From Prorocentrum cordatum (taxonomy: Eukaryota > Sar > Dinophyceae > Prorocentrales > Prorocentraceae), in contig CAUYUJ010008114.1 in the NCBI GenBank assembly GCA_963575745.1, positions 443,839-507,838 on the forward strand: a DNA stretch of 64,000 bases. The letters run 5' to 3'. This document shows, piece by piece, positions 20,132 to 33,243 of the stretch (its first letter is position 1; each line of letters begins with the position of its first letter). The notes under the pieces are model-generated. The model made no database searches. It had not been told where the DNA came from and saw nothing but the letters and a program-made list of their open reading frames with translations. A program made the translations under genes and the position numbers.

Positions 20132-21275
20132 GTAAGTGCCAGCCAGCGCTGATCTTGACATGCTGGGCCTTCATGTGCGATTGCGGCGGGCGTGTGCTGG
20201 AACGCGATTGTTGCGCACTTGCTGGGCACTGGCAGCGTTTCAGGTTAAACGACCTCACGCTTGGCACATTTTTGGAGGACATGCTCTAGACGCACCAGTC
20301 ACGGCCGTTATGAACCTACAAGTGTTTCGACATGGAGCAAGTTTTGACTGGCCTCAGCCCTGCTTGGGAAAAAATAGTTGGCAATACTTGTCGCCGTCAT
20401 TGTTGATCCCTGGGTGCCCCCAGTTAAGATATCGTCGTTGTGCCGAGTCCGACCATCCCATCTTAATTCGTGTGTTGTTCTCGTGGGGGACGATGGAGGA
20501 TGGTGCGAGGGATCTGGGATATTGTGTGTTGCTGCGTTTGTACTCCCAGTCACGGTGACAATGGAATGCGCCTCTTGTAAGACAGAGCCCCTCACAGTCG
20601 GATCTTGACCTGATGGCGCAGGACGGGGGCGGAAACGGTAAGATGGAGGAGGACGAGGACAAGGAGTATGAAGGAAAAGGGACGGAGGGATTATGTGGGA
20701 TGACGGAGCAGTCGGCAGAGGGACGAGCGAGGATGGAGAACACATATAGTCCCCACATGCTGCTGCATACGCCGTATCCCGCCCATTGTCCACTCGTTTC
20801 CACAATAACCCCTCGACCGTCAGAACGTCCTCGTGGTTGACACTGGACTCCCTTTGTGTCAACCACGGGGATATGAGATCTCACCCCGTGTCCGCTTCAC
20901 AAACCTCCATGCGGTTGTTGCGTTCTGGATGGCAATGCTCGCTCCTCGTATTCATCGCGTTCTGGAATGAGCCCTTTATCGCCCTTAGCTTTCCGGTTGT
21001 TCTGGAATACCGTCCCTAACAACGATGTGATGTGACGAATTGTGACAAGTTTGTTGTGTTCGGGCATGCATCACCGACATTGGAAATTCGCTGAGCACAT
21101 GAGGAACACCGTGCAAGCATTGCGGGATGATTGTGTGTGCCCACAGCCTGGTGTTCCGCATGATGCCACACGGCAGCCTGCGGCACCCTCCGCCACCATG
21201 GAAGTGCAGAGTCGAGATGTATGCAGGACGCGTCTGCCGAGCTCTCCCACGGAGGCTCGGCAGAACCACTGTTCT
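20132..21275. other. no gene identified
   Basis: Lower GC than the flanks. A perfect-looking hairpin, GTGGTTGACAC / GTGTCAACCAC, lies at about 20832-20866. Open frames on both strands have no recognisable domains. Confidence 0.4.
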
Positions 21276-22360
<1,085 letters not shown>

Positions 22361-22985
22361 GGGGAGCTCCCCCCTCAGAGGCCACGATCTTCGTGAGGGG
22401 TGTCGAAAAATGGCCCTCCCCTGGAGTGCTTTGGGGGGACCTGACCAGGACCTGGCCGGAGTACTTTTCGTCCGGGGGCCCCCAGGGGCCGCCCCGCGCG
22501 CGCGAACTAGAAATATTCTTAACCAGTTACCGGAGATCTTAGCACGACTCTGAACCGTTGGGCGGGCGAACACCACATTATGGCGTGCCATTCGCTCGCT
22601 GGCAGATGTCCACGGCCACGGTCAGGGCAATTCGATTCGCAGTTGTGCCCAAGTTGGGTAAGGACGGACTCCATCGCATGGGTTTCCCAAGGGCAGCGGA
22701 GGATAGGATTAGATCCTCGTCTGAAACAGCTTCAGATTTTCCAATGCGCAGGGACGTTTCCAAAGCATGTCTGCATGCTGATGTTTCTTCATGCGCGAAC
22801 CGTACCACTGGCTGATCTCCGATTGGGTTTTTTGTTTGTTTTAAGATCGTGCAAATTCCCAAGTCTATGAAGGGCAATACCTGAGAGCAATCGGGATGCA
22901 GCGTGGATGCAATATTTACTTCGAAATCGCTGCGCAAGCCAGGACTGCTAAAAGCGTTGTTCCTAGTAAGCTTGAGGTCAAATAA

Positions 22986-23835
22986 TTGCTTCCACAAATC
23001 TCCCAACATCAGGCCTCGAGCTCCCGAGTTGATCCATATATGTTGATATTTGTGCACCGGCAAGGCTGCAAACATGGACTTGGCTCCGCTTTGGTGTGCT
23101 GCTTTGCTTGCTGTATGATTGGGTATGCAAGGGTTGGCCTGACTCTGTCGACAATTCGGGCATGGCAACCTGTACAGTCAGGGCGAGCAAAGGCAAGCAT
23201 ATCGACGGCGGAGGCGCAGCAAAGTGCTGGGGATCCACTGTCCAAGACTTCATTAGAGCACTCAGGTTCTGATCGTTCATCTGCGGCAAGAACTGCCGAC
23301 ACTGCCGCAAAAGAGGTGCTCTCGTGCCGCATCAAGGGCTTCTATCCATTCCCTGGACAGCCACAAGACCCTGTGGCCTGGATCTTCCGGGACACGCATC
23401 AAGGAATCATGGTGAGGTCTTCTGTCGGATCTGCCCGTCTGTTTATGGATTTCATGACCCGAGGAGGCGTAACGTCAGAGGTATGGTGGAACGAGGAGGC
23501 CAAATGGATGGTGTTTCTTGGCTGTCAGTTTCCTGGAGAAGTCCGAGTTCGCCACTCTGGACAAGGTGTACTGCCAGGCTCAAAGCTCGACCGGCTCCAG
23601 AAATTCGCTTTAGCTTACGATTGCGACATGCATTTATATACCAACAATTGCCGCATGTTCTGTGCCCGCATGCAGCGAGAGGTCGAACGATTGAACGCAG
23701 AGGATTCGGATTATGTAGATGATTTTGCTGCTGATTGCCGCTTGGCGTCGGCGCTTCTCACATCGAGCATGCTCCCACTGCTGTATCCTGCCAGTGTGGC
23801 ACTGGTCACTTACATTCGGGTGTTGCTAGAAGTAC
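22986..23835 (+). CDS. unidentified protein-coding unit with NNC motif and C-terminal hydrophobic segment
   Basis: The frame opens at 22986 and stays open past 24000, but the protein-like part runs from about 23290 to 23835. It shows balanced composition, unlike the flanks: WIFRDTHQGIMVRSS, a DFMTRGGV..EVWW segment, GEVRVRHSGQG, and HLYTNNCRMFCARMQREVERL, then a hydrophobic stretch (LLPLLYPASVALV) near the end. The NNC segment after a conserved histidine recalls the NC motif of LRAT/NlpC-P60-like folds, but this is a weak resemblance and I do not name the family. The start is uncertain; the tail after 23835 (GTACCC) changes to Pro/Gly-rich sequence, so a splice donor there is likely. No SL is seen upstream. 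Confidence 0.55.
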
Positions 23836-25044
23836 CCCTGGCCCAAGGTACCCCCAGGAATCTCGGGGTGGCCCAGTCGGCCTCCAGGGCACCCTTCACG
23901 AGACCCATAGGGCCCCCTGGGCTCAAAAACGGAGCGACAAGCTGGGGGCACCTCGGGCCAGGGGGCACTTCTGGCAACACCCGACACGTTTGCTTACGTC
24001 CGTAGATTGGCCTGGAGCCCGAGGCTCAATCCATGCCCGAGTGCTTGTGATGACTGAGGCGTTGAGAGCGCTGGCCTCGCCGGCCCCCCGCTGGCACACG
24101 CGGTGACCAAGAAGTCCCAGGGCACGTTCTCGGCCCTGACTGCGGGGCGGCCTCGCTCCCATGGACCGCTCCGAGAGCGCCGGGGGCAGCCTCCGGAGGA
24201 CCCAGGCAGGCCTCCAGAAGGCGCGCTGGGCCTCCAGGGCTGCCCAGGAGCGCCCCAGCCGCGCACCAGGGCCGCCCAAGACGGCCTCGGGACAGCCCAC
24301 GGGGCCCCGAGAGGGCCCGAGAGGGCCCGAGGAGGCTGTGGAAGCGGGGCCCAAACAAGTCAAATTGCCTCCGTCCCTCCCGGGAAACGCATCTGTCTAG
24401 CGGATTCGCTTTCTTCGGTTCAACAACGCTCAGCACGGTACGGAGGGGGTGCCAAGATCGTTCCAAGACAGACCACGAGGCCCCAAAAAGTCCCAGATAT
24501 TGCCCGAGGGAGGCCCAAGGCGACCCAAGAGGCGCCCAAGCCGGCCCACGAGAGGTGACCAAGGGGGCCCAAGATCGCTCCAAGACAGACCACGAGGCCC
24601 CAAAAAGTCCCAGATATTGCCCAAGGGAGGCCCAAGGCGACCCAAGAGGTGACCAAGGGTGCCCAAGGTCTCTTAGGGGTGGACCCGAAGTGCCCGAAAG
24701 ACTTTCCGAATCTGAGTATCGCCGATCGCTAGTTCAACCATCGTTCTGGTACGTCCCGCCCAGCGGCCCCCGCCCATGAAGTCCGTCGGGCCCTCCCGCC
24801 AAAGCGGGCCCCGTCCACGGAGTCCTGCCCGCAGGGTCGACGACGGCGAAGCCGACGACGGCCACGGCCACAACCACGGCAACGACGGCGATGGCGACGA
24901 CGACGACGACGGCGACGTCAACGTCGTTTTTCTTCTACCCCGATCCTCCTGCCGCCCCGGCGACGAGGACGACTACGCCGACGGACGACGACGGAGACGG
25001 CGACGGCGACGACGAGGACGACGGCGACGGCGACGGCGACGGCT

Positions 25045-25077
<33 letters not shown>

Positions 25078-25135
25078 GCGACGAAGACGACACCGACGGC
25101 GAAGACGGCGACGACGACAACGACGACGACGACAA
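23836..25135. repeat. degenerate GGCCCAAG repeats and GACGGC array
   Basis: At 24440-24660 a unit of about 118 bp (GTGCCAAGATCG..CCCAGATATTGCCC) is tandemly duplicated. From 24835 to 25135 the sequence is GACGGC / GACGAC repeats. No gene is seen; the Asp/Gly/Arg-rich frames are products of the repeat. Confidence 0.6.
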
Positions 25136-26160
25136 TAATCCCGGGGTGTGGAACGGTGATTTGCAGGTTGCGTTGGATTTGCCACGCGCGCACACGCACT
25201 CACATTCAACAGCATAGAGCATGGCACAGCACGCGCTGCATGCGCGAGCAAGGAGAATAGGGGAAGAAGAAGAGGAGGAGGAGGAGGAGGAGGAGGAGGA
25301 GGAGAAGGGCCAGGAGGAATGATAAGGGGAAAGGACGAGCAGGTCCCCCTCCGCCCCGACCCGAGGCATGTCATGGATACCATTTCAATTCTTCAACACA
25401 CCCGATAAGCCGTTTGGGGCCCCAGAGAATTTGCAGGAAACCCGTGCAAAACACATCCCAAGAATTATCCCTCTCCTCCCACCCTTTCCCGGGGAGCCTT
25501 CGAGAGCCCCAGTCTGTAACGTTCTCTGGGAACGCCCGATGGCCCCCATGGCCCATAGCCCGCCCCGCCAACAGCACAGAGTCTTGGAGCTGTTCTTCCT
25601 CCTCCTCCTCCTCCTCCTCCTCCTCCTCCTCCTCCTCCTCCTCCCCTGCCCATTGACCTCCTCCTCCCTCCTCCTCCTCCTCCTCCTCCTCCTCCTCCTC
25701 CTCCTCCTCCTCCTCCTCCTCCTCCCCTGCCCATTGACCGCCTCCTCCTGCCTCACGCATTGACCCTCCGCCTCGTCTTCGTCCTCGCATCCGCAACCGT
25801 CGTCGTTGCCTCCCTCAGAGGAAGAGGAGCAGAGGGGGTACGAGAGAGGCGCGTATCGTCGTCGTCTACGTCATCGTCGTCGTTCTCGTCGTCGTCTTCG
25901 TCGTCGTCATCGTTGACACCGTCGTCGTCGTTGTCGTTGTGTTCGTCGCCGCTCTCTTGCGCGCGCTGGAGGATCCTGTGGGAATGCCCCGAAGCCCGCA
26001 CAACCCTCGCCAATATCAGCAGGTGATCCGACTCCCCATCTCTCCCCCTCGGTTGTGCCCAGCTGGATCACTGCGCCCCGATCAGCTCCGCGATTTTGGG
26101 TGGTCGCCTGGCCCAAGTCAGGACGAACTGTTCTTTTGGTCACCCCTCTCTCTCCGGACC
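25136..26160. repeat. AGG, CCT and GTC microsatellites, no gene
   Basis: AGG at 25270-25315, CCT at 25597-25733 (interrupted once by a CCTGCCCATTGAC unit repeated at its end), TCG repeats at 25855-25940. Nothing else can be supported. Confidence 0.6.
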
Positions 26161-26470
26161 GCGGCCTCCAGGACGCGGCTACGTTTCAATCTTCGATTCT
26201 CTCCTCTACCCCTGCCCCCGAAGGTGGAGGAGGAGGAGGAGGCAGGAGGAGGAGGCAGGAGGAGGAGGCAGGTGGGGGCGGCGGAGGAGGCAGAAGGAAG
26301 GGGAGGAGGAGGAGGAGGAGGAGGAGGAGGAGGGGGAGGAGGAGTATGTAGAGGTTCCTGGAGACCTCCACAAGCCTCGGTCCGCGAACATCGATCCTCG
26401 ACGTTGCTTCTCCCCTGTCCGCCGTGGAGGTTCGGCGGCAGTGCGCAATCGACCCGTCCTCGTCGTCGTC
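26161..26470. repeat. dispersed element with an internal AGG tract, copy 2
   Basis: Shares with 1970-2440 the left flank GACGCGGCTACGTTTCAA and the right flank GAGGTTCCTGG...CGCCGTGGAGGTTCGG, separated here by an AGG tract at 26222-26343. See the copy at 1970. Confidence 0.65.
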
Positions 26471-27295
26471 GACTGATACCCGGAGCACATACATATCACA
26501 TTACTGTAGATTTTAACATTCCTTTCGTACAGACATATCACATTATCATAGTCTTTTCGCACACCCAAACTATACATGTATCACATCATACCTATAAGTA
26601 GGGCGCCACATCGTAAACCTCAGGAGGCCACACCACACACCGCACCGCACACCACACACCACACACCACACAACACGACACCACACCACACCACACCACC
26701 CCCTCCCTCTCTCTTTCTCTCTCTCTCTCTCTCTCTTTTTACGCGCTCTGCAAAGACCAGAACTCCATCAGCACCCTTACGGCTACTGACGGACGAATTT
26801 CCCGGCCTTAGCCTCGATCAGTCCTACTACTTTTACAGGTATGATCATTACCACTACGACCACCAATTCCATTATTACCACCACTACCACTCTAGGCGCT
26901 AGATGTTTGAAATCTAGGTTGGAGGCTGTTTACCTGGACTGTATTTCCAGACGAGTGAAACGGTTTTTAACCTTGATTTCAAATGTTCTCTTCGTCGGCC
27001 AGGGTTCAAAGCTTTTAACATGGATTCCAAATATTACAAATCGTGAATCCAAACTCTACCTGGGCCGCATCCAAGACCTGCTCATCCGTGGTCAAAGGGA
27101 GGTCTGCTCCGACAGCCCAAGACCACGGATGCTGCCCCCCCTTCCTTGGGCGGCCTGCACTGCGTGGGCAACCGCTTCTGCAGGGTTCGCCCTGGGGCGT
27201 CCTGGCCCACCAGAGGAGTCGGCTGCCCCCTTCCCGAAGGGAGCAACGACAGGAAGGGGTGGGGGAGCTGGGCCCTCTGAGAACTCTCCCTTCCC
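26471..27295. other. no gene; short simple repeats
   Basis: Holds CACAC/ACACC repeats (26622-26700), a CT run (26705-26740) and ACCACTACCA repeats (26846-26892). The 26895-27090 part is AT-richer but has no recognisable coding sequence. Confidence 0.4.
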
Positions 27296-27446
27296 CTCCT
27301 CCTCCTCCTCCTCCTCCTCCTCCTCCTCCTCCTCCTCCTCCCTCTCCTCCCTTGTCCCCCTCCTCCTACTCATCCCTTGTCCCCCTCTCCCTCCTCCTCC
27401 TCCTCCGCCTCCTCCTCCTCCTCCTCCTCCTCCTCCTCCTCCTCCT
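27296..27446. repeat. CCT tract
   Basis: About 150 bp of CCT units with one CTCCTTGTCCCCCTC interruption pair. The sequence after it is GC-rich and not recognisable. Confidence 0.8.
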
Positions 27447-27666
27447 GGGCCACTGTGGCTCGTGTCTCGGTGCATGCTGGGGCCCGCGTCCTCCCTTCGT
27501 GGGCGACCTCGAGCCGCGTCCTGGCACATCCTGCGCGCGACATCCTCCTGCACGCGGGCGGCAAGTGCGGCGCGGGTCCGGGGTCCCGAGGTTGACTCGC
27601 ACAGGGCGGCGCGGCGAGGCTTCTAAGCTCAGCAGCTTGGGCATCCCTGAACAGGCGGGCCAGCGG

Positions 27667-27867
27667 CAGGGCCGGACGAAAGGGGGGGATTGGGAAAGGG
27701 GGGCTTACGAAATTTGCTGCATGCAGCTGGTTTCAGCCTCACCGAGGGGCCCATTCCTCGATACATAGCCGCCTCCGGCGCCGGGAGGCGCCGGGAAAAT
27801 CCGCTACGTGAGCTGATTCTCACCCCTCCCCCCTATTGCTATCCCCCCCTTTCGCCCGACCCGACAA
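27667..27867. mobile_element. MITE-like element, CGGGCGAAAGG family, copy 1
   Basis: Nearly the same as 51679-51857. Inverted ends: left GGGCCGGACGAAAGGGGG, right CTTTCGCCCGACCCGA. The body carries two self-complementary words, GCTGCATGCAGC and GCGCCGGGAGGCGCC. CGGCA on both sides (27664-27668, 27868-27872) could be a target duplication but is less clear than in copy 2. Confidence 0.7.
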
Positions 27868-27897
27868 CGGCAGAGCCAACCTCCTTCGCCCACCTTC

Positions 27898-28082
27898 CCA
27901 GACCCCCGACGTAATGATTTTTTCATTACGTCGACCCCCAGAGGTCCCGACCCTTTCCCTATGACCGGCTTTGCATCCTGAGTCGTTTTTTGACGCTCCC
28001 GAGGCCCGGTGAGGGCCCCCGGAGGCCGAAAATTAGGAAAAACCTCCCGTCGTGATTTTTTCATTACTCGAGCGGGTCTGGG
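27898..28082 (+). mobile_element. family A TIR element, copy 3
   Basis: Starts CCCAGACCCCCGACGTAATG, ends CATTACTCGAGCGGGTCTGGG. Core GACGCTCCCGAGGCCCGG and GGCCGAAAAT as in other copies. It lies 30 bp after the MITE at 27667. Confidence 0.7.
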
Positions 28083-28245
28083 TTTGGCGCTGGAGGGCTT
28101 CCGAGAGGAGGCGGCCGGCCGTCGACGCGGCAGCCACCTCTCTGGGTCTCCGGGCGGCTCCCGCGGCGGGGGCCCTGTCCCCCAGCGGCCTCCGCGGGTG
28201 CCCTTGTGGGAGCTGGCGCCCCTCGGGCCTTCCCAAACACGTTCG

Positions 28246-28432
28246 GGAGGAGGAGGAGGAGGAGGAGGAGGAGGAGGAGGAGGAGTGAGGAGGAGGAGGA
28301 GAGGAGGAGGAGGAGGAGGAGAGGAGGAGGAGGAGGAGGAGGAGGAGGAGGAGGAGGAGGAGGAGGAGTGAGGAGGAGGAGGAGGAGGAGGAGGAGAGGA
28401 GGAGGAGGAGGAGGAGGAGGAGGAGGAGGAGG
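28246..28432. repeat. AGG tract
   Basis: About 187 bp of pure AGG with a few GAG/AGT interruptions. It is purine-only on the plus strand. Confidence 0.85.
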
Positions 28433-28510
28433 AAGTTGGTGCCTGATGATGCATCCGACAGAGGGCCTCTTCCGCTTCGTCAGGCCAGAAGCGCCCCCGC
28501 CGACTGGGGA

Positions 28511-29030
28511 TCACGCCCCGAAGCATCGAGAGCTCCCCAGCTCCCCGCGGGGACCATGGATTGCGTTTCTTCTTGGCTGGGCGGCAGCGGGAAGAGCCTC
28601 AGGGCGATGCGCCTCCACGCTTTGGCCTGCACCCCTAAGCCTTGGAGTCTCGGTACTTCCGCCTGGTGCGTTCCGACTGACGCGTCGTTTATGTTGGCAG
28701 CTACGCACGTAAAAGTCCAAACATCTGTTCACCACCAAGAAATCACAGCAGCTGTCATGGCACGTCGGCCCTAGAGTCCTGACGTTGCTGCCCCTGAGAT
28801 GCCCAGGCTGGGCAGACCCCCTGAGCTTCTCAGAGGCGATCTTCCAACTCCTCCATATGGCATATGGGTTGTCAGCTTCATCTACCACCTCGCTGTGGAT
28901 TTCTGCAACGTTGATGTTAGCCCCGCTCGGCCCTAACGTGTCGCGACTGCACGCGGACACAACATGACATTGAATCTGGGGCGAAAGTTGCGCGCACAGC
29001 GTTTCGCTGCGCTCGGACACCTTGGCGCGT
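28511..29030 (-). pseudogene. possible LINE endonuclease remnant
   Basis: On the minus strand one frame reads about 170 residues with balanced composition, including NVRTLGPTCHDSCCDFLVVNRCL and later HKRRVSR. A PTC...DF(V)V..L segment occurs near the C-terminus of dinoflagellate LINE endonucleases. The match is short and no catalytic motif is seen, so the call is tentative. Confidence 0.3.
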
Positions 29031-29109
29031 CCACAACAAGAAGCCGCTCCGAAGTGGCTTCGGGCCAGCGCGACTACACCCCCAGAGGTCTCCCGCGGTC
29101 CTGCACCTG

Positions 29110-29286
29110 CAGTGGAGACCCATGCCAAGAAACACCCTGCTCGCCTCCAGGGTGCCCGGGGCTTCTTGGGTTTCGATGGTTTTGCAATGGAAAGCGTGCC
29201 GTTCCCACACTAAACATCAATGAACGTCATGGGGTCTCAGGGTTGGGTTTCTGGTGGAAGGTTTCTTGTGGTCGGGCCCCCACTGT
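29110..29286. mobile_element. MITE-like element, CAGTGGAG family, copy 1
   Basis: About 177 bp, similar along its length to 42141-42319. Left CAGTGGAGACCCATGCC; the right end has CCCCCACTG, the partial inverted counterpart (copy 2 ends GGCCTCCACTGT). No ORF. Confidence 0.6.
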
Positions 29287-29499
29287 ATGAGCGCACCAGG
29301 CTGAACAGATGGAACATATCTTGCCTTGCGTGCCCAGCTTCGAGGTGCTGGGACATGCTCATTCATTTTTGATGCTGTGCATCGAAAAAAAACAACAACT
29401 TCACACGCTCGATTAGTAGTTCCGTCACCCACTCAAGAAACTTGAGGCCCGTCAACCGAGCATGCGACTTGCACGACACGGTTTGCAGCTCCTCGCATC

Positions 29500-30345
29500 T
29501 TGGCCGGGGGGGGCGTCGCGTCGGCCTGGGGCGTCGACCGCCCGTGCATACGCGAGCCAGGGCGACGGCCAGGCTGGGAGCTGGGTTGCGACCACCCGCA
29601 TGTCTTCGGCCTGCTCTCCTAGCCCGCCTCGCGCCCCGCTTCTTTGTGGGGCCGCCTTGTCCTGGGGCTGCCTCGCGCCCCGATTGGAAGCACCCGCCAC
29701 GGAAGTGCCTCGCTTCTCAACCAGCATGCGCCATTGATGTCCGTGAGGGTTTGGCGGCGCCATTCGCATTTGGGTCTTCGGCCACCCGTGCCGTGCATCT
29801 GCAGCCCAGGTCGGAGGCTGGGTGTGGAAGAGGGTCTCGACCACCCGCATGTTTGCAGCCTTCCTCTCCGCTCGTTGCGCCTGTCCCCCTTTAGGGGCTG
29901 CCCTAGCTCCTTGTTTGCGGGCTTCCCCAGGACCGCCGAAAATCCCACCTCACCCAGAAGCTTGTTGGAAGTACACGATTGAAGAAGGCCCCGCTGTCCA
30001 TGCTGCACGCTATCCTGCGAGCAGGGGGACCATCGTTATCCACTCAGTTCTGAATCACAGCATCTCGACCTGCGCAGGCAACGGATCCACCCCGCCACCG
30101 AGCTAGCTCCCTGAGGCCGTCCATACCACCATGGGTGCTGCGTCACATCAGCTCGACCACGAAAGACCAGCCCGGCAAGACGCGACGAGGTGGCGCTCCG
30201 GGCCGTGCCACGGATGTTGGCTGTGGTCGGGGGCCGTCGCGCTGGCCTGGGGCACCGCCCGCCCGCCCATGTGCCGCCCAGGAGAGGGGCTGGGCCGGAG
30301 GGGCGGGGGAGTCTCGACCACGCGCATGTCTGCCGCTTGGAAACT
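29500..30345. repeat. degenerate three-copy repeat
   Basis: Segments near 29508-29620, 29773-29875 and 30230-30345 share GGGTCTCGACCACCCGCATG and the words before it (GGCCTGGGGC, GGCTGGG). Spacing is uneven. No gene is recognised in the block. Confidence 0.45.
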
Positions 30346-30564
30346 GGGGGCGGGGGGCGGGGGTCAAAAGGGAGGACGCCGTCCCTGTAGATACCCCTCC
30401 GCGCACCAGACAAGTGACCACATTGCCAGGGGCAACGAAGAGTTCGTGTCCCCATGGCCGCACAAGGAGATATATCACCTTGCGCGGGCAGCTCGGCCAC
30501 GGGGCGCGTACTCGGCGCAGTCGAGCCCCCACGTGGAGCCACACGGCGGGCCTTGCACGGTGGC

Positions 30565-31938
30565 TTAGGGCTCCTCGGAGGAGCGAGGGCGAATACGATC
30601 GGCAGCAGCAAAGGCGGCAGCGTCGACGTCGCTACGGAAACGCACCACCCAGCCCGCCGCTTCCACCCTCAGGGTACGCATCGGCCCCTGGCTGCCGGGC
30701 CCCCCAAGGGGGGCCATGCGCTCCGAGAAGCGCGTGCGCCAGCTGCGGTCCAGGAGGGCCCTGAGCAGCTGGACAACGCCGTCGAGCTCCGTCTGGTGCC
30801 TTCGCGAAGGCCTCCCACGCGCCTCGGGTGTACGACGGCTCCTGACGTATGTCAACACTTCGCCGCCAAGGTGTTTCCTCTTGACCAGGCTTCCAGAAGC
30901 GCTTCGTGAGCCGCCGCCCACAGCGAACCCTGAAGACCGCACTTGGAAATAAAGGACTGGCGCAGGTCTTCATTGCCCGCCACGTTCAGAAAGTCGACCA
31001 TGTATTCGACGCACCACTCCATCCAGGATTCGTGCTCCTGCTGCGACTGGCTTGGTAGGCCCCGGAGCCACCTGGAGCTCCAGGTCGACAGGTCTTGCAA
31101 GAATTGCCGTCTGACCCTGGATGGGTCTGAAGGAGCAGCAGGCAGCGAACCTGGCGGCGGCGATCCATCGCCTGGACTCCTCTCCAACTCCCCTTGACAA
31201 AAGGTGCTGGGCGTTCCTTGCAGTGGGCCCGATGGTGTTCACTGTGGCCGTTTGCCCGTCCTTGATGATGCGGCTCTTGAGCTCCTCTCTCTTCTGGCGC
31301 TCCAAGTCTTCCATTTCTAAGCCTGACATGTCGAGCACGTCGCCGTCCGCGATCTCGGCCACTTCCTGTCTGTCTTCGCCACCGAGCAACGGCGATCACT
31401 TGCTCTGCGAGCCGACATTCGCACTGGCAGACGCGGCCGGCGTCGCTGGCGTGCTTGGGTCCTTCGCCCCCGTGGCTCTGTTCAGCTGCAGCGCAAGCTC
31501 GTCCTGCCACTCCCTCTCTGCCGTGAATGCCGCTGATGCTGGTCTGGCGTCTGCCTGCTTGCACTCTTCCAGCCACTCTGCCGCCTCGTCCTGCTGTCGA
31601 TGCACACCTCCAAGGGTTCTGGCGCCCTGCGGCAGGCAGCCCCCGTAGCCGAACTGGTGGCCTCGAGCAGCCACTTCCTGTGGCGTCCGTGCTGGGGCAG
31701 TCTGGACCACCATCCCTGCCAAGGCCTTGGGCTCAGCCGTTCCGTGGCTGCTCAGATTCCCCGTGGGCTGCTCCGGGAGCTGCGACATGCTGGCTGTTTG
31801 CTGGGGAGCTGTCGCTCTGGGCGGAGGGATGGAAGACTTTGGCTGGTCAGATCTGCTTGGAGCTACTCCCCGCTGCCATGTGCTTGGGGGGAGTGCGTCA
31901 TCTGGCCTCCGCCTCCTTCCCCACGCGCCAGACCACAC
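30565..31938 (-). pseudogene. decayed coding region on the minus strand, unknown family
   Basis: On the minus strand a frame opens at 31938 and runs through a Gln/Glu/Ala-rich helix (AAEWLEECKQAD, FTAEREWQDELALQLNRATG) to TGA at 31398-31396; after that single stop the same frame continues (GGEDRQEVAEIADGDVLD, LERQKREELKSRIIKDG). Near 31187-30852 another frame is protein-like (SWMEWCVEYMVDFLNVAGNEDL), and 30865-30565 gives a third (GWVVRFRSDVDAAAFAAADRI). The pattern of in-frame stop plus frame changes fits a decayed gene or retroelement ORF1. I do not recognise the family. Splicing could explain the frame changes but no convincing sites were found. Confidence 0.45.
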
Positions 31939-32940
31939 GCGATGGGGCTCTCCATGGCGTCTCCTGCGTCACCAGGGTGGCGTTGCAGCTGGAGCGGAGT
32001 GTGCGAGACTTCCGCTTGAGCATGCACGACGAGCGTGCGAGATATCCTTTGGCATCCGTGGCCATGGGCTCCGACAGGCGCTGACCAAGCGCAGAGAGTG
32101 CCGTCGGCACACGATGCACGTGATCTGTGGCTCTCGTGGAGCCGTGCCCGTGGAGAGAAGCCTGGCTCGCGGTCAGGGGTCGCAGGTGAGGGCGCACCTC
32201 CCCCTTCGCCACGCCCAAGTATCAGGGCCTCCTTGCTTCGGACTTGAGGGTCACCAGCTACGGGCAGCAGGAGCAGAAGGGGGAGGGCAAGAGGAGGCAG
32301 AGGGGGAGGAGCAGGAGGAGGAGGAGGAGGAGGAGGAGGAGGAGGAGGAGGAGGGAGGAAGACGAGGGAGGGACACGATGAGCCCCCCAGGCCGTCGGAG
32401 GTCGCCGGAGATGTTCCTGGGCCTCAGTGGGCAGAGGAAACGGCATGGTTGCTATGGCTGAACGTTTCCAACAGTTGCCTGGAACATGGAAGCGGTAAAA
32501 GATCTCTCGGTACCCATAACTGGTGGAAAGCATTGTTCTGGGAATGAGGCTGGAGTCGGAGTGGGGAAAAGACAACGGCGAGGGAGCTGGGAAGCTCATG
32601 GCGCTGGCGCGCCATGTGCAAAGACGGAATTGGTAGAGCACTGCCCTGTCATTTCCAGGGCGCGCGCAGGCCCGAGGTGGTCCTGGGCCAAGGCGTTTTC
32701 CCAGCCAGCCGAGCCGCTCCGCCGCTCCTGGAGCCCCCCTGGTCCTCGTGACGGGTGCTCTGGAGGCAACCGTGGCCTCACCTGGAGATCTTTGGACACC
32801 TCTGGTCAGGGGCGCCGCTCGCAGCACTCGAGGCTGCCACCCCCGCCGCCCCCCCCCCAGGTCTCGCGCGCCTGCACCGAGCAGTACTCGGGGCCGCACT
32901 GCGCAAGGCCCGTCGGCGCGGGCCCGGGCGGCAGCGGGGC
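31939..32940. other. no gene; AGG tract and tRNA-like fragment
   Basis: AGG tract at 32300-32357. The remainder is GC-rich. A short tRNA-like fragment lies at about 32622-32665 (listed separately). Confidence 0.4.
32622..32666 (+). tRNA. tRNA-like fragment, not a complete gene
   Basis: AATTGGTAGAGCAC matches the D-arm consensus and GCCCTG - 7 nt - CAGGGC forms an anticodon-like stem. The loop lacks the T33 expected of a tRNA, and no T-arm or acceptor stem follows. A tRNA-derived repeat fragment is likely. Confidence 0.25.
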
Positions 32941-32954
32941 CAGGGCAGGAATCA

Positions 32955-33105
32955 AGTCGACCTGCATGGTAAGGATGGGCAATGTTCCCAAGGGCACCTT
33001 TGCATCCTTGCCTCCTCGGCCCACCCTTCGCCACACTCTCGTGGGCCGCGCCCCATTCGAGAAGCTTCGGAATGGACGTCCAAGGCCCCTGCATCCCCAT
33101 CGCGC
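32955..33105. repeat. dispersed ~150-bp repeat (also at 53965 and partly at 5990)
   Basis: Shares with 53965-54107 the words TAAGGATGGGCA, TTCCCAAGGG, CTCCTCGG and GTCCAAGGCCC in the same order, and partly with 5990-6095. No clear inverted ends. Confidence 0.55.
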
Positions 33106-33243
33106 CTTCTTATGGTACGGGCCGGCTGTAAATCGTCACAGACGTTCGTGAACGCTCCCAGAGCGTCCCGCAACGCTCTTGAGAATGCTCCAGCGCCTGG
33201 CACCATCCTCCAGCGCCGACGTATCTCAGAGATGATCGTTTTC

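Noticed and set aside
26620-26745. Promoter or regulatory element in the CACA/CT region
   Set aside because: Only simple repeats are seen; dinoflagellate promoters lack motifs that could be recognised with confidence here.
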